A DNA stretch of 64,000 nucleotides from assembly GCA_964636885.1 (NCBI GenBank), contig CAZWVA010000001.1:50863-114862 (forward strand), read 5' to 3'. Position numbers and translations under genes: made by a program. Position 1 is the first letter of the stretch, and each line of letters opens with the position of its first letter. The notes below the pieces were generated by a model. That model saw only the letters and a program-made list of their open reading frames with translations, made no database searches and had not been told where the DNA came from. Below, piece after piece: positions 25,753-35,108 of this stretch. The stretch is from CAZWVA01 sp964636885. GTDB lineage: Bacteria > Desulfobacterota_D > UBA1144 > Nemesobacterales > CSP1-2.

Positions 25753-26161
25753 GGAAGAGTGGCCTTTATCGTCCCTTCTAGCTTCGACTATGTTGCCCCA
25801 GAGTGGGGCGTATGACGTGCCGGAGGGATAGCGGTTCCTCTCTGCGTTACCCATCCCGATAGGGAGTTGGAATACGTACTCGATTGACAGTCAAGCGGTA
25901 CTCCGCACCCATCTCAATATACTGGAGTGCGCCGTTGTTGGGATAAGGGATCCGGAATGGGGGAGCGCGTCTCCGCCTGCTTGTACTCAAGGATGGATGT
26001 ACATTAACCCTTGAGTCGCTTAGGCGGTGGGCAAGGGAAAGGCTTGCCGTATATAAGATACAACTCAGATGTTGGTGCTTGACAAACTCCCCCGTAATGC
26101 GATGGACAAGGTCACAAAGCCAGAGGTGGTTCGTCTATTTGAGGTCTCGGGTTCCCCTTAA
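25753..26161 (+). pseudogene. Malonyl-CoA-synthetase-like (MatB) pseudogene with internal deletion
   Basis: The plus strand first reads GRVAFIVPSSFDYVAPEWGV, a TGA where Trp is expected, then RAGGIAVPLCVTHPDRELEY and VLD: an N-terminal piece of an AMP-forming acyl-CoA synthetase. It then jumps straight to the C-terminal domain, AVLRTHLNILECAVVGIRDP and EWG, LTLESLRRWARERLAVYKIQ, and LPRNAMDKVTKPEVVRLFEV, in at least three frames. The middle of the enzyme (roughly 300 codons by family comparison) is absent. The stop overlaps the 3' end of the convergent P-type ATPase gene. Confidence 0.78.
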
Positions 26162-29100
26162 TGGGACCGTCTCTCCTTCATTCTAATCAGGTATTTCCTT
26201 CCCTCCTCGGCAAGGAAGATAAGCGGGGTGAATAGGAATAGAAAAGCCCAATCCACGGGATTCAGAGAAGAGGTATGAAATACCTTTTGAAGAGGAGGGA
26301 GATAGACGATCATGCCTATTAGAAGAATCTCAACCACAATTCCAAGGAGAACCAGACGGTTACTTAGAAGACCCGTTTTAAATACAGACTCCCTTTCCGT
26401 ACGGCAGGCAAAGACGTTTCCAATCTGAGTTGCTATTATCCCTGCAAGACACATGGTCGTGGCCTTTAGGTATATCGGGCCGAGTGGTGTTAATTCCGTT
26501 CCGGGACGCCATCCAGAGGAGTAATAGGCAAATAGGTAACCCGACATGCAGGCCACGGCTTCAATGATTCCCAGAAAACAATAGGCCCTAAGGAGTAGCG
26601 GCAGGTCTAAGAGCCTTTTCTTTAAGGATCTGGGGGGTTGATTCATAATACCCGGTTCGGGATGTTCGGCTCCTAGTCCAAGAGCGGGGATGAGGTCGGT
26701 ACCGAGGTCAACGGCCAATATCTGCATTATAGTAAGGGGCAAGGGGATCTTAAGGAGGACAAAGAGGATAAAGGGGACTATTTCGGGAACATTGGAGGCA
26801 AATATGTAGGTCACGAATTTCTTTATATTTGAGTATATGGCTCTTCCCTCCTCGATCCCGGAGACTATGCTCGCAAAGTTGTCATCTGTAAGGATTATGG
26901 TTGCGGCCTCCCTTGCGACGTCTGTGCCGCGAAGACCCATTGCGATGCCAACGTGCGCCTTTTTAAGGGCCGGGGCGTCATTAACACCGTCTCCCGTGAC
27001 TGCAACTACCTCTCCCATCTCCTTGAGTGTATCCACTATCCTCATCTTGTGCCCTGGGGAAACCCTCGCAAATATGACCTCTTTTCCCCTGAGGGCCTCT
27101 CTTAACTCTTCGTCCTTCATTTCGTTAATATCCGTCCCCGTGATTATACGCACATCTCCGTCCTTTACCAAACCGATTTCCCTTGCGATGGATAGTGCAG
27201 TAAGACCGTAGTCGCCTGTAATCATAATGATTCTGATCCCGGCGCTCCGACAAAGGCTTACGGCCCCAGGAACCTCGGGGCGGGGAGGATCCATCATGCC
27301 CGTAAGCCCTACGAATGTGAGTCCGCCTTCAACCTCACTTACGGAATAAGTACGCTTTTTCTCCACCTCTTTATAGGCCAGGCCGAGGACCCTTAGCCCC
27401 TCCCTGGCGAAGTCATCGAGATGCCGTAGGATGGTGCTTCGGATCTCGTCCGTTAAGGGATGTCTTTTACCGTCCAGGTAAACAGAGTCGCAAAGGGAGA
27501 GGACCTCGCGAGGTGCCCCTTTTACGTTGGCCGAGGCTCTATCACCACCTAAATCGTTTATGGTTGACATGCGCTTCCTTACCGAATCGAAGGAGAGTTG
27601 AAAGATCCTGGGATTCCTATTCCTTATCTCCCTGTAGTCGAGGCCCGCCTTCTTGGCAAGCACAAGAAGCGCTCCCTCCGTTGGGTCGCCCGCGATGCCC
27701 CAGAGTGGTTTTTCCTCTGTGGGTGGGAGGAGCTCTGCGTTATTGGAAAGGATACCTATACTGAGAGGTACCTTTATTCCCAGGGATACTATATCTTTCT
27801 CTGATAGGGGGGAGCCGTTATATAGTATCTCTCCGGTTGGCTCATAGCCAGCTCCCTTTATCTCAAATAGCCTGTTATTAAACCAGAGCTTTACTACGCT
27901 TACCTGATTCTTGGTAAGTGTGCCGGTCTTATCCGTGCAGATAACCGTTGTGCACCCAAGTGTTTCTACGGAGGAGAGGCGTTTTACTATTACATGTCTA
28001 TTTGCCATTCTCTGTACGGCCATGGCGAGCGCCAGGCTCACCGTGGGCAGAAGCCCCTCTGGGACGTTAGCAACGATGATCCCTATTGCGAATATAAAGC
28101 TCTCAAAGGCTGTAAGATGGGCGATGTGATTGCCGAGGAAGAAGAATAAGATCCCCATACTCAGGGCCAAGACACTTACCACCTTGGTTACCCTTACCAT
28201 CTCCTTCTGAAGTGGGCTTAGCTCCTCCTTTATAACCTGGGTGAGCCTTGCGATCTTTCCTATCTCTGAGTGCATCCCAGTGGCAATAACTATGGCCTTC
28301 CCATATCCGGAGAGGATGCTCGTTCCTCCAAAAACGAGATTCGGCATCTCGGTCCAAAGGAAATTCCTACCATCAAAAACCGGCTCGGCTATCTTGTATA
28401 TAGGCCGTGATTCCCCTGTAAGGGCGGAGTTATCGACACGCATATCATAGGCCTCAAAGAGTCTCCCATCCGCTGGCACCCTATCTCCCTCTTCAAGGAG
28501 TATTACGTCTCCAGGAACTATTTGGGAGGTTGGTATCTTCTTTTCCTCCCCTCCCCTTAAGACGAGGCTGTAGGATGGGATGAGTTCCCTAAGGGCCTCG
28601 ACGGCCTTTTCAGCCTTGTATTCCTGCAGGAAGGAAAATGCCCCGTTAACTAAGATGACGGCGAGAATCGCCCAACCGAGCTGTGGCATTTTGGCTATAA
28701 AGGCTAGGATCCCAGCTACCCAAAGGAGTACCGCAAAAAAATTTGTGAGGTTTGCCATGAAGCGGAGAAAAAGGGGTTTCCCCTGGATTCTCTCAAGCGC
28801 ATTTAGTCCGTACTTATGGAGCCTCCTTTTTGCCTCTTCTTCGGTGAGCCCTTCTTTGGTTGTTCCGAGTTCAAGCAAGATCTCCTCTATAGAGAGGTTT
28901 ATGTATACGTCTAGTCCCATTCTTTCCGCATTGAGGATCTCATACATCAACTCCTCCCTGCTGTTTGCGGAGAGAAGGGCGTCGCGTATTCTCTTATTCT
29001 GGAAGAGCCCCTCCGCTTTTGAGAGGATCTGAAGGTAGGCTTCGCTCTCCTCTAGTGGGGACAAAAAGAGGAATAGGATTCGTATGGTTCTTTTCCCTTT

Positions 29101-29370
29101 GGGCTCGAACTCCACACCAGACCTCGATACGGCCAAACAGGCAACCGCTTTCTCTATCCCTTCAACCATGGCGTGTAGTAGCGCCACCCCGTCCAGTAGG
29201 GTAATGGATATGCCCTTTTCCTTACCCAGGAGTGTAATCATCCCTTCTGGATTCTCGATCCTTCCGGCCTTGTATAGTGTGTTTACGAGTTCCCTAATCG
29301 CTTCTTCTTTTCCACTTGCCTTGAGGTTGGGTTCGATTGTGTTTTTATCCAATATGTCTGAGATCTTCAT
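26158..29370 (-). CDS. P-type cation ATPase with N-terminal PTS EIIA-like domain
   Basis: 1070 residues. Residues about 1-150 match the PTS EIIA (Ntr/fructose) fold: DKNTIEPNLKASGKEEAIRE, then LLDGVALLHAMVEG with His66 at the phosphorylation position. Residues about 155-1065 form a P2-type ATPase: a cation N-domain (GLTEEEAKRRLHKYGLN), ALTGES, the PEGLLPTVSLALAMAVQR helix (Na/K-ATPase-like), DKTGTLTKNQ with the phosphorylated Asp, and TGDGVNDAPALKKAHVGIAM. The ion is not certain; Na, K or Ca is likely. ATG at 29370. The EIIA fusion suggests control by phosphotransfer or protein binding. Confidence 0.93.
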   Translation of the reverse strand: MKISDILDKNTIEPNLKASGKEEAIRELVNTLYKAGRIENPEGMITLLGKEKGISITLLDGVALLHAMVEGIEKAVACLAVSRSGVEFEPKGKRTIRILFLFLSPLEESEAYLQILSKAEGLFQNKRIRDALLSANSREELMYEILNAERMGLDVYINLSIEEILLELGTTKEGLTEEEAKRRLHKYGLNALERIQGKPLFLRFMANLTNFFAVLLWVAGILAFIAKMPQLGWAILAVILVNGAFSFLQEYKAEKAVEALRELIPSYSLVLRGGEEKKIPTSQIVPGDVILLEEGDRVPADGRLFEAYDMRVDNSALTGESRPIYKIAEPVFDGRNFLWTEMPNLVFGGTSILSGYGKAIVIATGMHSEIGKIARLTQVIKEELSPLQKEMVRVTKVVSVLALSMGILFFFLGNHIAHLTAFESFIFAIGIIVANVPEGLLPTVSLALAMAVQRMANRHVIVKRLSSVETLGCTTVICTDKTGTLTKNQVSVVKLWFNNRLFEIKGAGYEPTGEILYNGSPLSEKDIVSLGIKVPLSIGILSNNAELLPPTEEKPLWGIAGDPTEGALLVLAKKAGLDYREIRNRNPRIFQLSFDSVRKRMSTINDLGGDRASANVKGAPREVLSLCDSVYLDGKRHPLTDEIRSTILRHLDDFAREGLRVLGLAYKEVEKKRTYSVSEVEGGLTFVGLTGMMDPPRPEVPGAVSLCRSAGIRIIMITGDYGLTALSIAREIGLVKDGDVRIITGTDINEMKDEELREALRGKEVIFARVSPGHKMRIVDTLKEMGEVVAVTGDGVNDAPALKKAHVGIAMGLRGTDVAREAATIILTDDNFASIVSGIEEGRAIYSNIKKFVTYIFASNVPEIVPFILFVLLKIPLPLTIMQILAVDLGTDLIPALGLGAEHPEPGIMNQPPRSLKKRLLDLPLLLRAYCFLGIIEAVACMSGYLFAYYSSGWRPGTELTPLGPIYLKATTMCLAGIIATQIGNVFACRTERESVFKTGLLSNRLVLLGIVVEILLIGMIVYLPPLQKVFHTSSLNPVDWAFLFLFTPLIFLAEEGRKYLIRMKERRSH

Positions 29371-29544
29371 CTCTTAGTGGCCTCTTGGATCTCGGTCTTG
29401 GGTTTTTTCATTCCCATGGATGCAAAAAGGAGACCAAAGGTCGTGTTATTAAGGTTTATACCCTCTTTTCTACTATAATCTCCCTTTTTCCGGTTTCCTT
29501 TGGGATTATAATCTCCATAAAGCCCGGTAGAAGAGAGGTCTTCT

Positions 29545-29568
29545 GTAAGATTTTCTGACACCTGACAC
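29545..29568 (+). promoter_or_regulatory. 24-bp tripartite enhancer-like element, copy 1
   Basis: Half-sites TGTAAGA (29545-29551), 3-bp spacer, TCTGACA (29555-29561), then CCTGACA directly after (29562-29568). It lies 42 bp upstream of the sigma-54 promoter of the first CBS gene. Same architecture as copies at 41801, 49123, 49857, 54364, 57568 and 59752. Confidence 0.75.
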
Positions 29569-29609
29569 CTTCTTAAGCCTTAATCCCAACAAAATAGTAC
29601 AGATTCCAT

Positions 29610-29625
29610 TGGCATTCTTCTTGCA
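29610..29625 (+). promoter_or_regulatory. Sigma-54 promoter of CBS gene 1
   Basis: TGGCATTCTTCTTGCA: GG at -24 and GC at -12 with the exact spacing of the sigma-54 consensus. The CBS gene starts 38 bp downstream. Confidence 0.8.
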
Positions 29626-29662
29626 AATTTTGAAGAAACGACTAGGTTGAGAGGCCTACAAA

Positions 29663-30043
29663 ATGATCGTAAAGAAATACATGACCCCAAATCCCGTTAC
29701 CGTGACCCCTGAAGATGACGTTAGGGCCACATTCAATCTGCTATTTGAACACGGTTTTCGTCAGGCTCCGGTGGTTAAGGATGGAAAGCTTGTAGGCATA
29801 GTTACGGACAGGGATCTGCGAACGGCCATTGCACACATAACCCCCGAGTCCCATATTACCGTAGGAGATGTTATGACATCTGACCCTATTACCGTTACTG
29901 AGTATACGAGTATAGAAAAGGCCGCTCGAATGATCTGCCATCACAAGTTCAACGCCCTACCGGTTACCTCCGATATGGGTGAATTGGTGGGGATTATAAC
30001 TACGATCGATATACTCGAAGGTTTACTTGATGTCTATGTGTAG
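29663..30043 (+). CDS. CBS-domain pair protein 1
   Basis: 126-residue protein made of two CBS motifs, an adenosine-nucleotide-sensing module. It starts MIVKKYMTPNPVTVTPEDDV, followed by RQAPVVKDGKLVGIVTDRDL; the second motif runs from VGDVMTSDPITVTEYTSIEK to ELVGIITTIDILEGLL. No output domain is attached. It is closely similar to the N-terminal part of CBS protein 2 (41936-42544), and both have the same type of sigma-54 promoter and enhancer element. It lies upstream of the cbb3 assembly ATPase gene, so a role tied to the energy state of respiration is plausible but unproven. Confidence 0.9.
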   Translation: MIVKKYMTPNPVTVTPEDDVRATFNLLFEHGFRQAPVVKDGKLVGIVTDRDLRTAIAHITPESHITVGDVMTSDPITVTEYTSIEKAARMICHHKFNALPVTSDMGELVGIITTIDILEGLLDVYV

Positions 30044-30144
30044 GAAGAAACCGTCGAATAGAAGGGATGAGATCCACGTAATAAGACGGAGAGAAAGGGA
30101 CCGGCTGCCAGTGCTGGGTGTTTATGAAGGGAGAGTACGGTTAG

Positions 30145-32610
30145 GTGAAAGAGATACGAGAAACTCTGTGTCCTCCTAGCGCGGGTTACACTCTCAACCA
30201 ACCCTTAGAACAAACCCACTGCTTTCACTGCGGCGATGAGCTTGTTCCCTCGAGAGTAGTGGAATCGAATGGTAGGCTTTTCTGTTGCACGGGCTGCCGC
30301 TCCGTTTATGAACTCCTGCATCAACTAGGTCTTGACGACTTCTATAGGCTAAAGGAAGCGCTGTATAAAGAGGAAGTAAGACCGCCGATCGATCCGGATT
30401 CCTCAGAGAGCTATGAGTATCTCAATCAGGATAACTTTATAAAACTCTATACGACCGAGGAATCCCCGCTCACGATGGATTTCTATATCGAGGGGATTCA
30501 CTGTGCCGCCTGCCTTTGGCTCATAGAGAAGATCCCCGATACCGTGCCAGACGTTGAATCTGTTTCCCTTAACATGTCCACGAACGTGGCCGAGGTGACC
30601 TTTAAGAAGGGGGGGATGTTTTCAGCCTTTCCCGAAACGGTAAAGAGGTTTGGCTATAGGGCCCATCCCATAAGGGTCGGTGAAGAGGCTAAAGGGCTTA
30701 GGAAAAGGGAGAACAGAAGGTCTCTTATTCGCTTAGGGGTTGCAGCGGCTTGCGCCGGGAATATAATGTTACTCTCTGCGGCCATATACTCGGGTGCCAC
30801 GGGTGTATTTGCCGAGCAGTTTGCGCTACTAAACCTTATACTGGCCATTCCTGTAGTTACGTATAGCGCCTTTCCGTTTTATAGAAGCGTGCTTTCTTCC
30901 TTGAGGGCAAGGCGTGCAACCGTTGATATACCTATCGTATTTGTCATCGTATCGGGCTTTGTCCTAAGCGCTTATAATTACCTGAGAGGTAGCGACCGGA
31001 TTTACTTCGACTCAATAACTACCTTTATATTCCTTCTCCTTTCGAGTAGGTATTTCTTAAGAAGCGTTCAGGAGAGGATATCGGAGAGAGAGTCTTTTAA
31101 TAGGGGTCTCTTCTCTTTGAACCGGGTTCTCGTATGGGATCATAAGACCCAGCAGTACTTCTTTCAACCAATAGGAGATCTTAAACCCGGGGACAGGATA
31201 AAACTGACAAAGGGAGACCGTATTCCAGCCGATGGCAAGCTCCTGTCTTTTAGTGTCCAGTTAAACCTCTCCGTTCTTACCGGAGAGAATATACCTCAAA
31301 CGGTTTTGAAGGATGGTGATGTGTTTGCGGGCTCGATAATCGAGTCTGAGGAGGCCATTATAGAGGTAATAAAGACGGGTAGACAAACGCGCATAGGTGG
31401 AATACTGAATGAGGTCGAGAGAAACTATAAGAGCAGATTCGGTTTTTCCACATACAGTGATAGGTATGCAACTGTATTTACCTCACTTGTCGGAATAATC
31501 GCCACCGCCTCGTTTCTCACCCTCTCTTCGATCTACGGTTCCTCGGAGGGCTTAAATAGGGTAATCGCCTTTATCCTGATTGCCTGTCCTTGCGCCTTTG
31601 TCTTTGCACTTCCCCTCTCGCTCGGTTTATCCCTCAAGTCGGCGATTGAAAGCGGGTTTCTCGTTAAGGACATAGGGGTCTTTGAGAAGCTCCAGCGCCT
31701 AAGAAACGTGTTCTTTGACAAGACGGGTACCCTAACAAAAGGGGTATTCAGGATACTACACTGGGACGTTGCGGGGTTATCCCAGGAGGACGTTGCGGCT
31801 ATACTCGCTATAGAAAGGCAGTCCAACCATCCAATAGCCCGTGCCATAGTGAGTTATCTTTCGGATAGGATGCTGATCCTACCAGATGTAAGGGACTTTA
31901 AACATATCTATTCAAAGGGAATAGAGGCAAAGGTAAACGGCCATATTTATAGATTCGAATCCGAGAGGGACATGAACCATAAGGGTGATATAAACAAGGT
32001 CATAACGACGAGGGTACTCATATATAGGGACGAAGAGCCGATCTCGGAGGTTTTGTTGGGGGATTCCTTAAAGGAAGATGCCAAATACGTTATAGGTGAG
32101 CTTAAGGCTAGAGGTCTCAACGTCTATATACTCTCAGGTGATAAGGAAGAGAGCGTAAAAGGGGTTGCGGAGAGGCTTTCTATTCCTCAAGAAAACGTTT
32201 TCTGGGAGAAGACCCCTGAAGAGAAGTCTGGGATCATTAAAAGCAACGGGAACTCGATGATGGTGGGGGATGGGTTAAACGACGCCGGGGCACTATCGTC
32301 GGCGTATATAGGCGTTGCCATACAGGGAAGCGTAGAGGAGAGTCTCAAGGTATCGGACGTTTACGTATTAAACAACGATCTATTTACTATTTTGGATTTT
32401 CTGGATCACGGAAGTGCCACCGTACAAACGATAAAGCGAAACAGGGTTTTCTCAATCGTCTATAACATGACGGCTGGGACCCTCGCCCTACTGGGTTACA
32501 TAAATCCCCTCATTGCGGCTGTACTTATGCCCTTAAGCTCACTTCTACTCATAAGCTCGACCCTATACGGAAAAAGCAGGTCCAGGGTGAGAGAGAGGGT
32601 TTATTCATGA
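30145..32610 (+). CDS. ccoI: Copper-exporting P1B-type ATPase for cbb3 oxidase assembly
   Basis: 821-residue CcoI/FixI-type ATPase that moves copper toward the periplasm for the cbb3 active site. The N-terminal zinc-ribbon-like metal-binding domain CFHCGDELVPSRV ... CCTGCRSVYELL is typical of CcoI; a heavy-metal-associated domain follows with the motif GIHCAACLWL. The membrane part has the ion-binding CPC motif (IACPCAFVFALP). FDKTGTLTKG holds the phosphorylated Asp and GDGLNDAGAL closes the P-domain. GTG at 30145. The stop overlaps ccoS by 4 bp, so the two are translationally coupled. Confidence 0.94.
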   Translation: MKEIRETLCPPSAGYTLNQPLEQTHCFHCGDELVPSRVVESNGRLFCCTGCRSVYELLHQLGLDDFYRLKEALYKEEVRPPIDPDSSESYEYLNQDNFIKLYTTEESPLTMDFYIEGIHCAACLWLIEKIPDTVPDVESVSLNMSTNVAEVTFKKGGMFSAFPETVKRFGYRAHPIRVGEEAKGLRKRENRRSLIRLGVAAACAGNIMLLSAAIYSGATGVFAEQFALLNLILAIPVVTYSAFPFYRSVLSSLRARRATVDIPIVFVIVSGFVLSAYNYLRGSDRIYFDSITTFIFLLLSSRYFLRSVQERISERESFNRGLFSLNRVLVWDHKTQQYFFQPIGDLKPGDRIKLTKGDRIPADGKLLSFSVQLNLSVLTGENIPQTVLKDGDVFAGSIIESEEAIIEVIKTGRQTRIGGILNEVERNYKSRFGFSTYSDRYATVFTSLVGIIATASFLTLSSIYGSSEGLNRVIAFILIACPCAFVFALPLSLGLSLKSAIESGFLVKDIGVFEKLQRLRNVFFDKTGTLTKGVFRILHWDVAGLSQEDVAAILAIERQSNHPIARAIVSYLSDRMLILPDVRDFKHIYSKGIEAKVNGHIYRFESERDMNHKGDINKVITTRVLIYRDEEPISEVLLGDSLKEDAKYVIGELKARGLNVYILSGDKEESVKGVAERLSIPQENVFWEKTPEEKSGIIKSNGNSMMVGDGLNDAGALSSAYIGVAIQGSVEESLKVSDVYVLNNDLFTILDFLDHGSATVQTIKRNRVFSIVYNMTAGTLALLGYINPLIAAVLMPLSSLLLISSTLYGKSRSRVRERVYS

Positions 32611-32792
32611 ACATACTCTTTTTAACGCTTGCGATCTCAATGGCGATAGCCCTCGTCTTTTTAGTGGCCTTTATATGGGCGACCAAAAAGGGGCAGTACG
32701 ATGATCTAATAACCCCTAGCCATAGGATACTGATAGATGATTTTGAGACAAAAAAGAACCGGAAAGAGAAGGAGGATAAAGTAAATGGTTGA
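32607..32792 (+). CDS. ccoS: cbb3 oxidase assembly protein CcoS
   Basis: 61-residue inner-membrane protein needed for cofactor insertion into cbb3 oxidase. It has one N-terminal helix (FLTLAISMAIALVFLVAFIW) followed by the CcoS signature KKGQYDDLITPSHRILIDD. It overlaps ccoI by 4 bp and ccoNO by 8 bp. The highly charged C-terminus is variable in the family. Confidence 0.9.
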   Translation: MNILFLTLAISMAIALVFLVAFIWATKKGQYDDLITPSHRILIDDFETKKNRKEKEDKVNG

Positions 32793-34947
32793 CAGGAGTG
32801 AAGTCAACGGCAAATCGATAGAGAGGGTCATCTATGACGATGATATCGTAAAGAGTTTCCTCTTTGCGACGATCCTCTGGGGAGCGGCGGCTTTTCTTGT
32901 GGGTTTGCTGGTGGCACTTGAACTCGCCTTTTGGAAGGCCAATCTCGATCTTCCGTGGCTGACATTTGGAAGGATTCGACCACTTCACACGAATGCGGCG
33001 ATTTTCGCCTTTGGTGGGAATATCATTTTTGCGGGGACTTACCATTCGATTCAAAGACTGCTTAAGACGCGCTTATATTCGGATATTCTGAGTAGGATCC
33101 ACTTCTGGGGCTGGCAGCTTATCATCGTGGCGGCCCTAATCACCCTGCCCCTTGGGTATTCTCAAGGCAAAGAGTATGCGGAGCTTGAGTGGCCGATCGA
33201 TATCGCAATCGCCTTGGTTTGGGTAATCTTTGGTGTTAACTTCTTTGGAACCATAGCCATAAGGAGGGTGAAACACCTATATGTGGCTATATGGTTCTAT
33301 ATCGCTACGATAATAACGGTAGCGGTACTACATATAGTAAATTCCATCGAGATCCCCGTAGGTTTTCTGAAGAGCTATCCCGTCTATGCTGGGGTACAGG
33401 ACGCCCTTGTTCAATGGTGGTATGGACACAATGCTGTGGCCTTCTTCCTTACCACCCCCTTTCTGGGACTCATGTATTATTACGTTCCAAAGGCCGCCAA
33501 TCGACCGATATACAGTTACAAATTGTCTATAGTCCATTTCTGGTCCCTGGTTTTCATATACATATGGGCCGGGCCTCACCATCTGCTGAATTCGGCACTC
33601 CCGGACTGGGCACAGACCCTTGGAATGATCTTCAGTCTCATGCTGTGGGCGCCAAGCTGGGGAGGGATGATAAACGGGCTCCTCACGCTTAGAGGGGCAT
33701 GGGAAAGGCTTCGCACGGATCCGATAATAAAGTTTCTGGCCGTAGCCGTAACGTTCTATGGAATGTCGACGTTTGAAGGGCCTCTTATGTCCATTAAGTC
33801 GGTAAATTCGCTTGCTCATTATACGGACTGGATCATCGCCCATGTCCATGGGGGTACGCTCGGATGGAACGGTTTTCTTACGTTTGGGATTATCTACTAT
33901 CTTGTGCCTAAGCTCTGGAATAACAATATGTATAGCCAAAGACTCATGAACGCCCACTTCTGGATAGGTTTCTTGGGGATTCTTCTCTACTATATCTCGA
34001 TGTGGGCAAGCGGTATCACACAGGGGCTAATGTGGAGAGCAGTTGATGGGAACGGTCAACTCGTTTACCCAGACTTTGTTGAGACCGTTATGAGAATCAT
34101 CCCGCTCTACTACGTAAGGTTTCTTGGTGGAACGCTTTATATCGTTGGTTTCTTCCTTCTGATCTACAACGTTTGGGTGACCATTAAAACCGCTCCTCGG
34201 GAAGGAAGGGTTGCAACCGTTATTGAGGTTACTCCGTCCAAGGCCGAAGCACTAGGTACAGGCCATAGAAAACTCGAGGCACTAGGAGCCGTGTTTTCGG
34301 TTCTACTCTTTATATCCATTGCGGTCGGATCCATTATTGAGATAATTCCGACCCTTTCTATCCACAAATACCTTCCTGCCACATCCAAAACAAGGCCTTA
34401 TACCCCGCTTGAGCTTGCCGGTAGGGATATCTATATCAAGGAGGGTTGCTATGTATGCCATTCGCAGATGGTAAGAAAACTGTCGTTTGATGTTCTCAGA
34501 TTCGGACCAAACTCTACGATAGAGGAATCCATGTACGACAGGCCATTTCAGTGGGGGTCAAAAAGAACAGGTCCTGATCTGGCAAGGGTTGGGGTGAAAT
34601 ATCCGGATATGTGGCATTATCGCCATATGATGAATCCAAGGGATATTACTCCAAACTCGATTATGCCTTCGTACCCATGGCTTGCCGAGAGAAAAATAGA
34701 CTATATCTCCCTAAGAAAAAAGCTGAGCGTCATGAAGCGACTCGGCGTCCCCTATAAGGATGACGAGGTAGCAAATGCCGATATCGATGCCGAGAAGGAG
34801 GCCGAAAGGATATATGAGGGTCTTATCACTCAGGATCCGTCGCTTAAGGGGATAAAAGACAAGGAGATCATCGCCCTTATTTCGTACTTGCAATCCCTGG
34901 GCAAGAGAACCACCCAACAACAGGAGGTGTCAAGATCAACCAGATAG
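32785..34947 (+). CDS. ccoNO: cbb3-type cytochrome c oxidase, fused subunits I and II
   Basis: 720 residues combining CcoN (about 1-490) and CcoO (about 500-720). CcoN carries low-spin heme and CuB/heme b3 histidines: RPLHTNAAIFAFG, WWYGHNAVAFFLTTPFLGLM, WAGPHHLLNSALPDWAQTLG and HVHGGTLGWNGF, plus 12 or so helices. CcoO starts with a membrane anchor (LGAVFSVLLFISIAVGSIIE) and has one heme site, GCYVCHSQM. The fusion is continuous with no stop at the junction. It reduces O2 to water with high affinity. ATG at 32785 overlaps ccoS; the 3' end overlaps ccoQ. Confidence 0.94.
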   Translation: MVDRSEVNGKSIERVIYDDDIVKSFLFATILWGAAAFLVGLLVALELAFWKANLDLPWLTFGRIRPLHTNAAIFAFGGNIIFAGTYHSIQRLLKTRLYSDILSRIHFWGWQLIIVAALITLPLGYSQGKEYAELEWPIDIAIALVWVIFGVNFFGTIAIRRVKHLYVAIWFYIATIITVAVLHIVNSIEIPVGFLKSYPVYAGVQDALVQWWYGHNAVAFFLTTPFLGLMYYYVPKAANRPIYSYKLSIVHFWSLVFIYIWAGPHHLLNSALPDWAQTLGMIFSLMLWAPSWGGMINGLLTLRGAWERLRTDPIIKFLAVAVTFYGMSTFEGPLMSIKSVNSLAHYTDWIIAHVHGGTLGWNGFLTFGIIYYLVPKLWNNNMYSQRLMNAHFWIGFLGILLYYISMWASGITQGLMWRAVDGNGQLVYPDFVETVMRIIPLYYVRFLGGTLYIVGFFLLIYNVWVTIKTAPREGRVATVIEVTPSKAEALGTGHRKLEALGAVFSVLLFISIAVGSIIEIIPTLSIHKYLPATSKTRPYTPLELAGRDIYIKEGCYVCHSQMVRKLSFDVLRFGPNSTIEESMYDRPFQWGSKRTGPDLARVGVKYPDMWHYRHMMNPRDITPNSIMPSYPWLAERKIDYISLRKKLSVMKRLGVPYKDDEVANADIDAEKEAERIYEGLITQDPSLKGIKDKEIIALISYLQSLGKRTTQQQEVSRSTR

Positions 34948-35108
34948 CCTTATCGTACTACGGGAATAAAGAGATAGTTGTCGTCGCTCTCATAATATTC
35001 TTTGTGGTGTTTATAGGTTTGGTTATTTGGGTACACCTAAAACCGAATCAGAAGATCTATGAAGAGCTAGAACGATTACCATTAGAAAGCGAGGAGGACA
35101 AGAGATGA
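34935..35108 (+). CDS. ccoQ: cbb3 oxidase small subunit CcoQ, apparent ATC start
   Basis: 57-residue CcoQ/FixQ-like protein: NQIALSYYGNKEIVVVALII then one hydrophobic helix and the tail LKPNQKIYEELERLPLESEE. It overlaps ccoNO by 13 bp and ccoP through ATGA. No ATG, GTG or TTG exists in frame near the start, but AGGAGG at 34922-34927 is followed 7 bases later by ATC (34935) in frame with the conserved sequence. Either ATC initiates or the start codon holds a sequence error. The size, position and helix make the identity likely. Confidence 0.72.
   Translation: MNQIALSYYGNKEIVVVALIIFFVVFIGLVIWVHLKPNQKIYEELERLPLESEEDKR

Noticed and set aside
25753..26161. TGA read as tryptophan in the MatB-like gene
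   Set aside because: The first TGA is at a Trp position, but another stop and several frameshifts and a large deletion follow; TGA ends many intact genes here.
29367..29561. 64-codon minus-strand frame before the P-type ATPase
   Set aside because: It overlaps the enhancer element and the ATPase start and has no recognisable composition.
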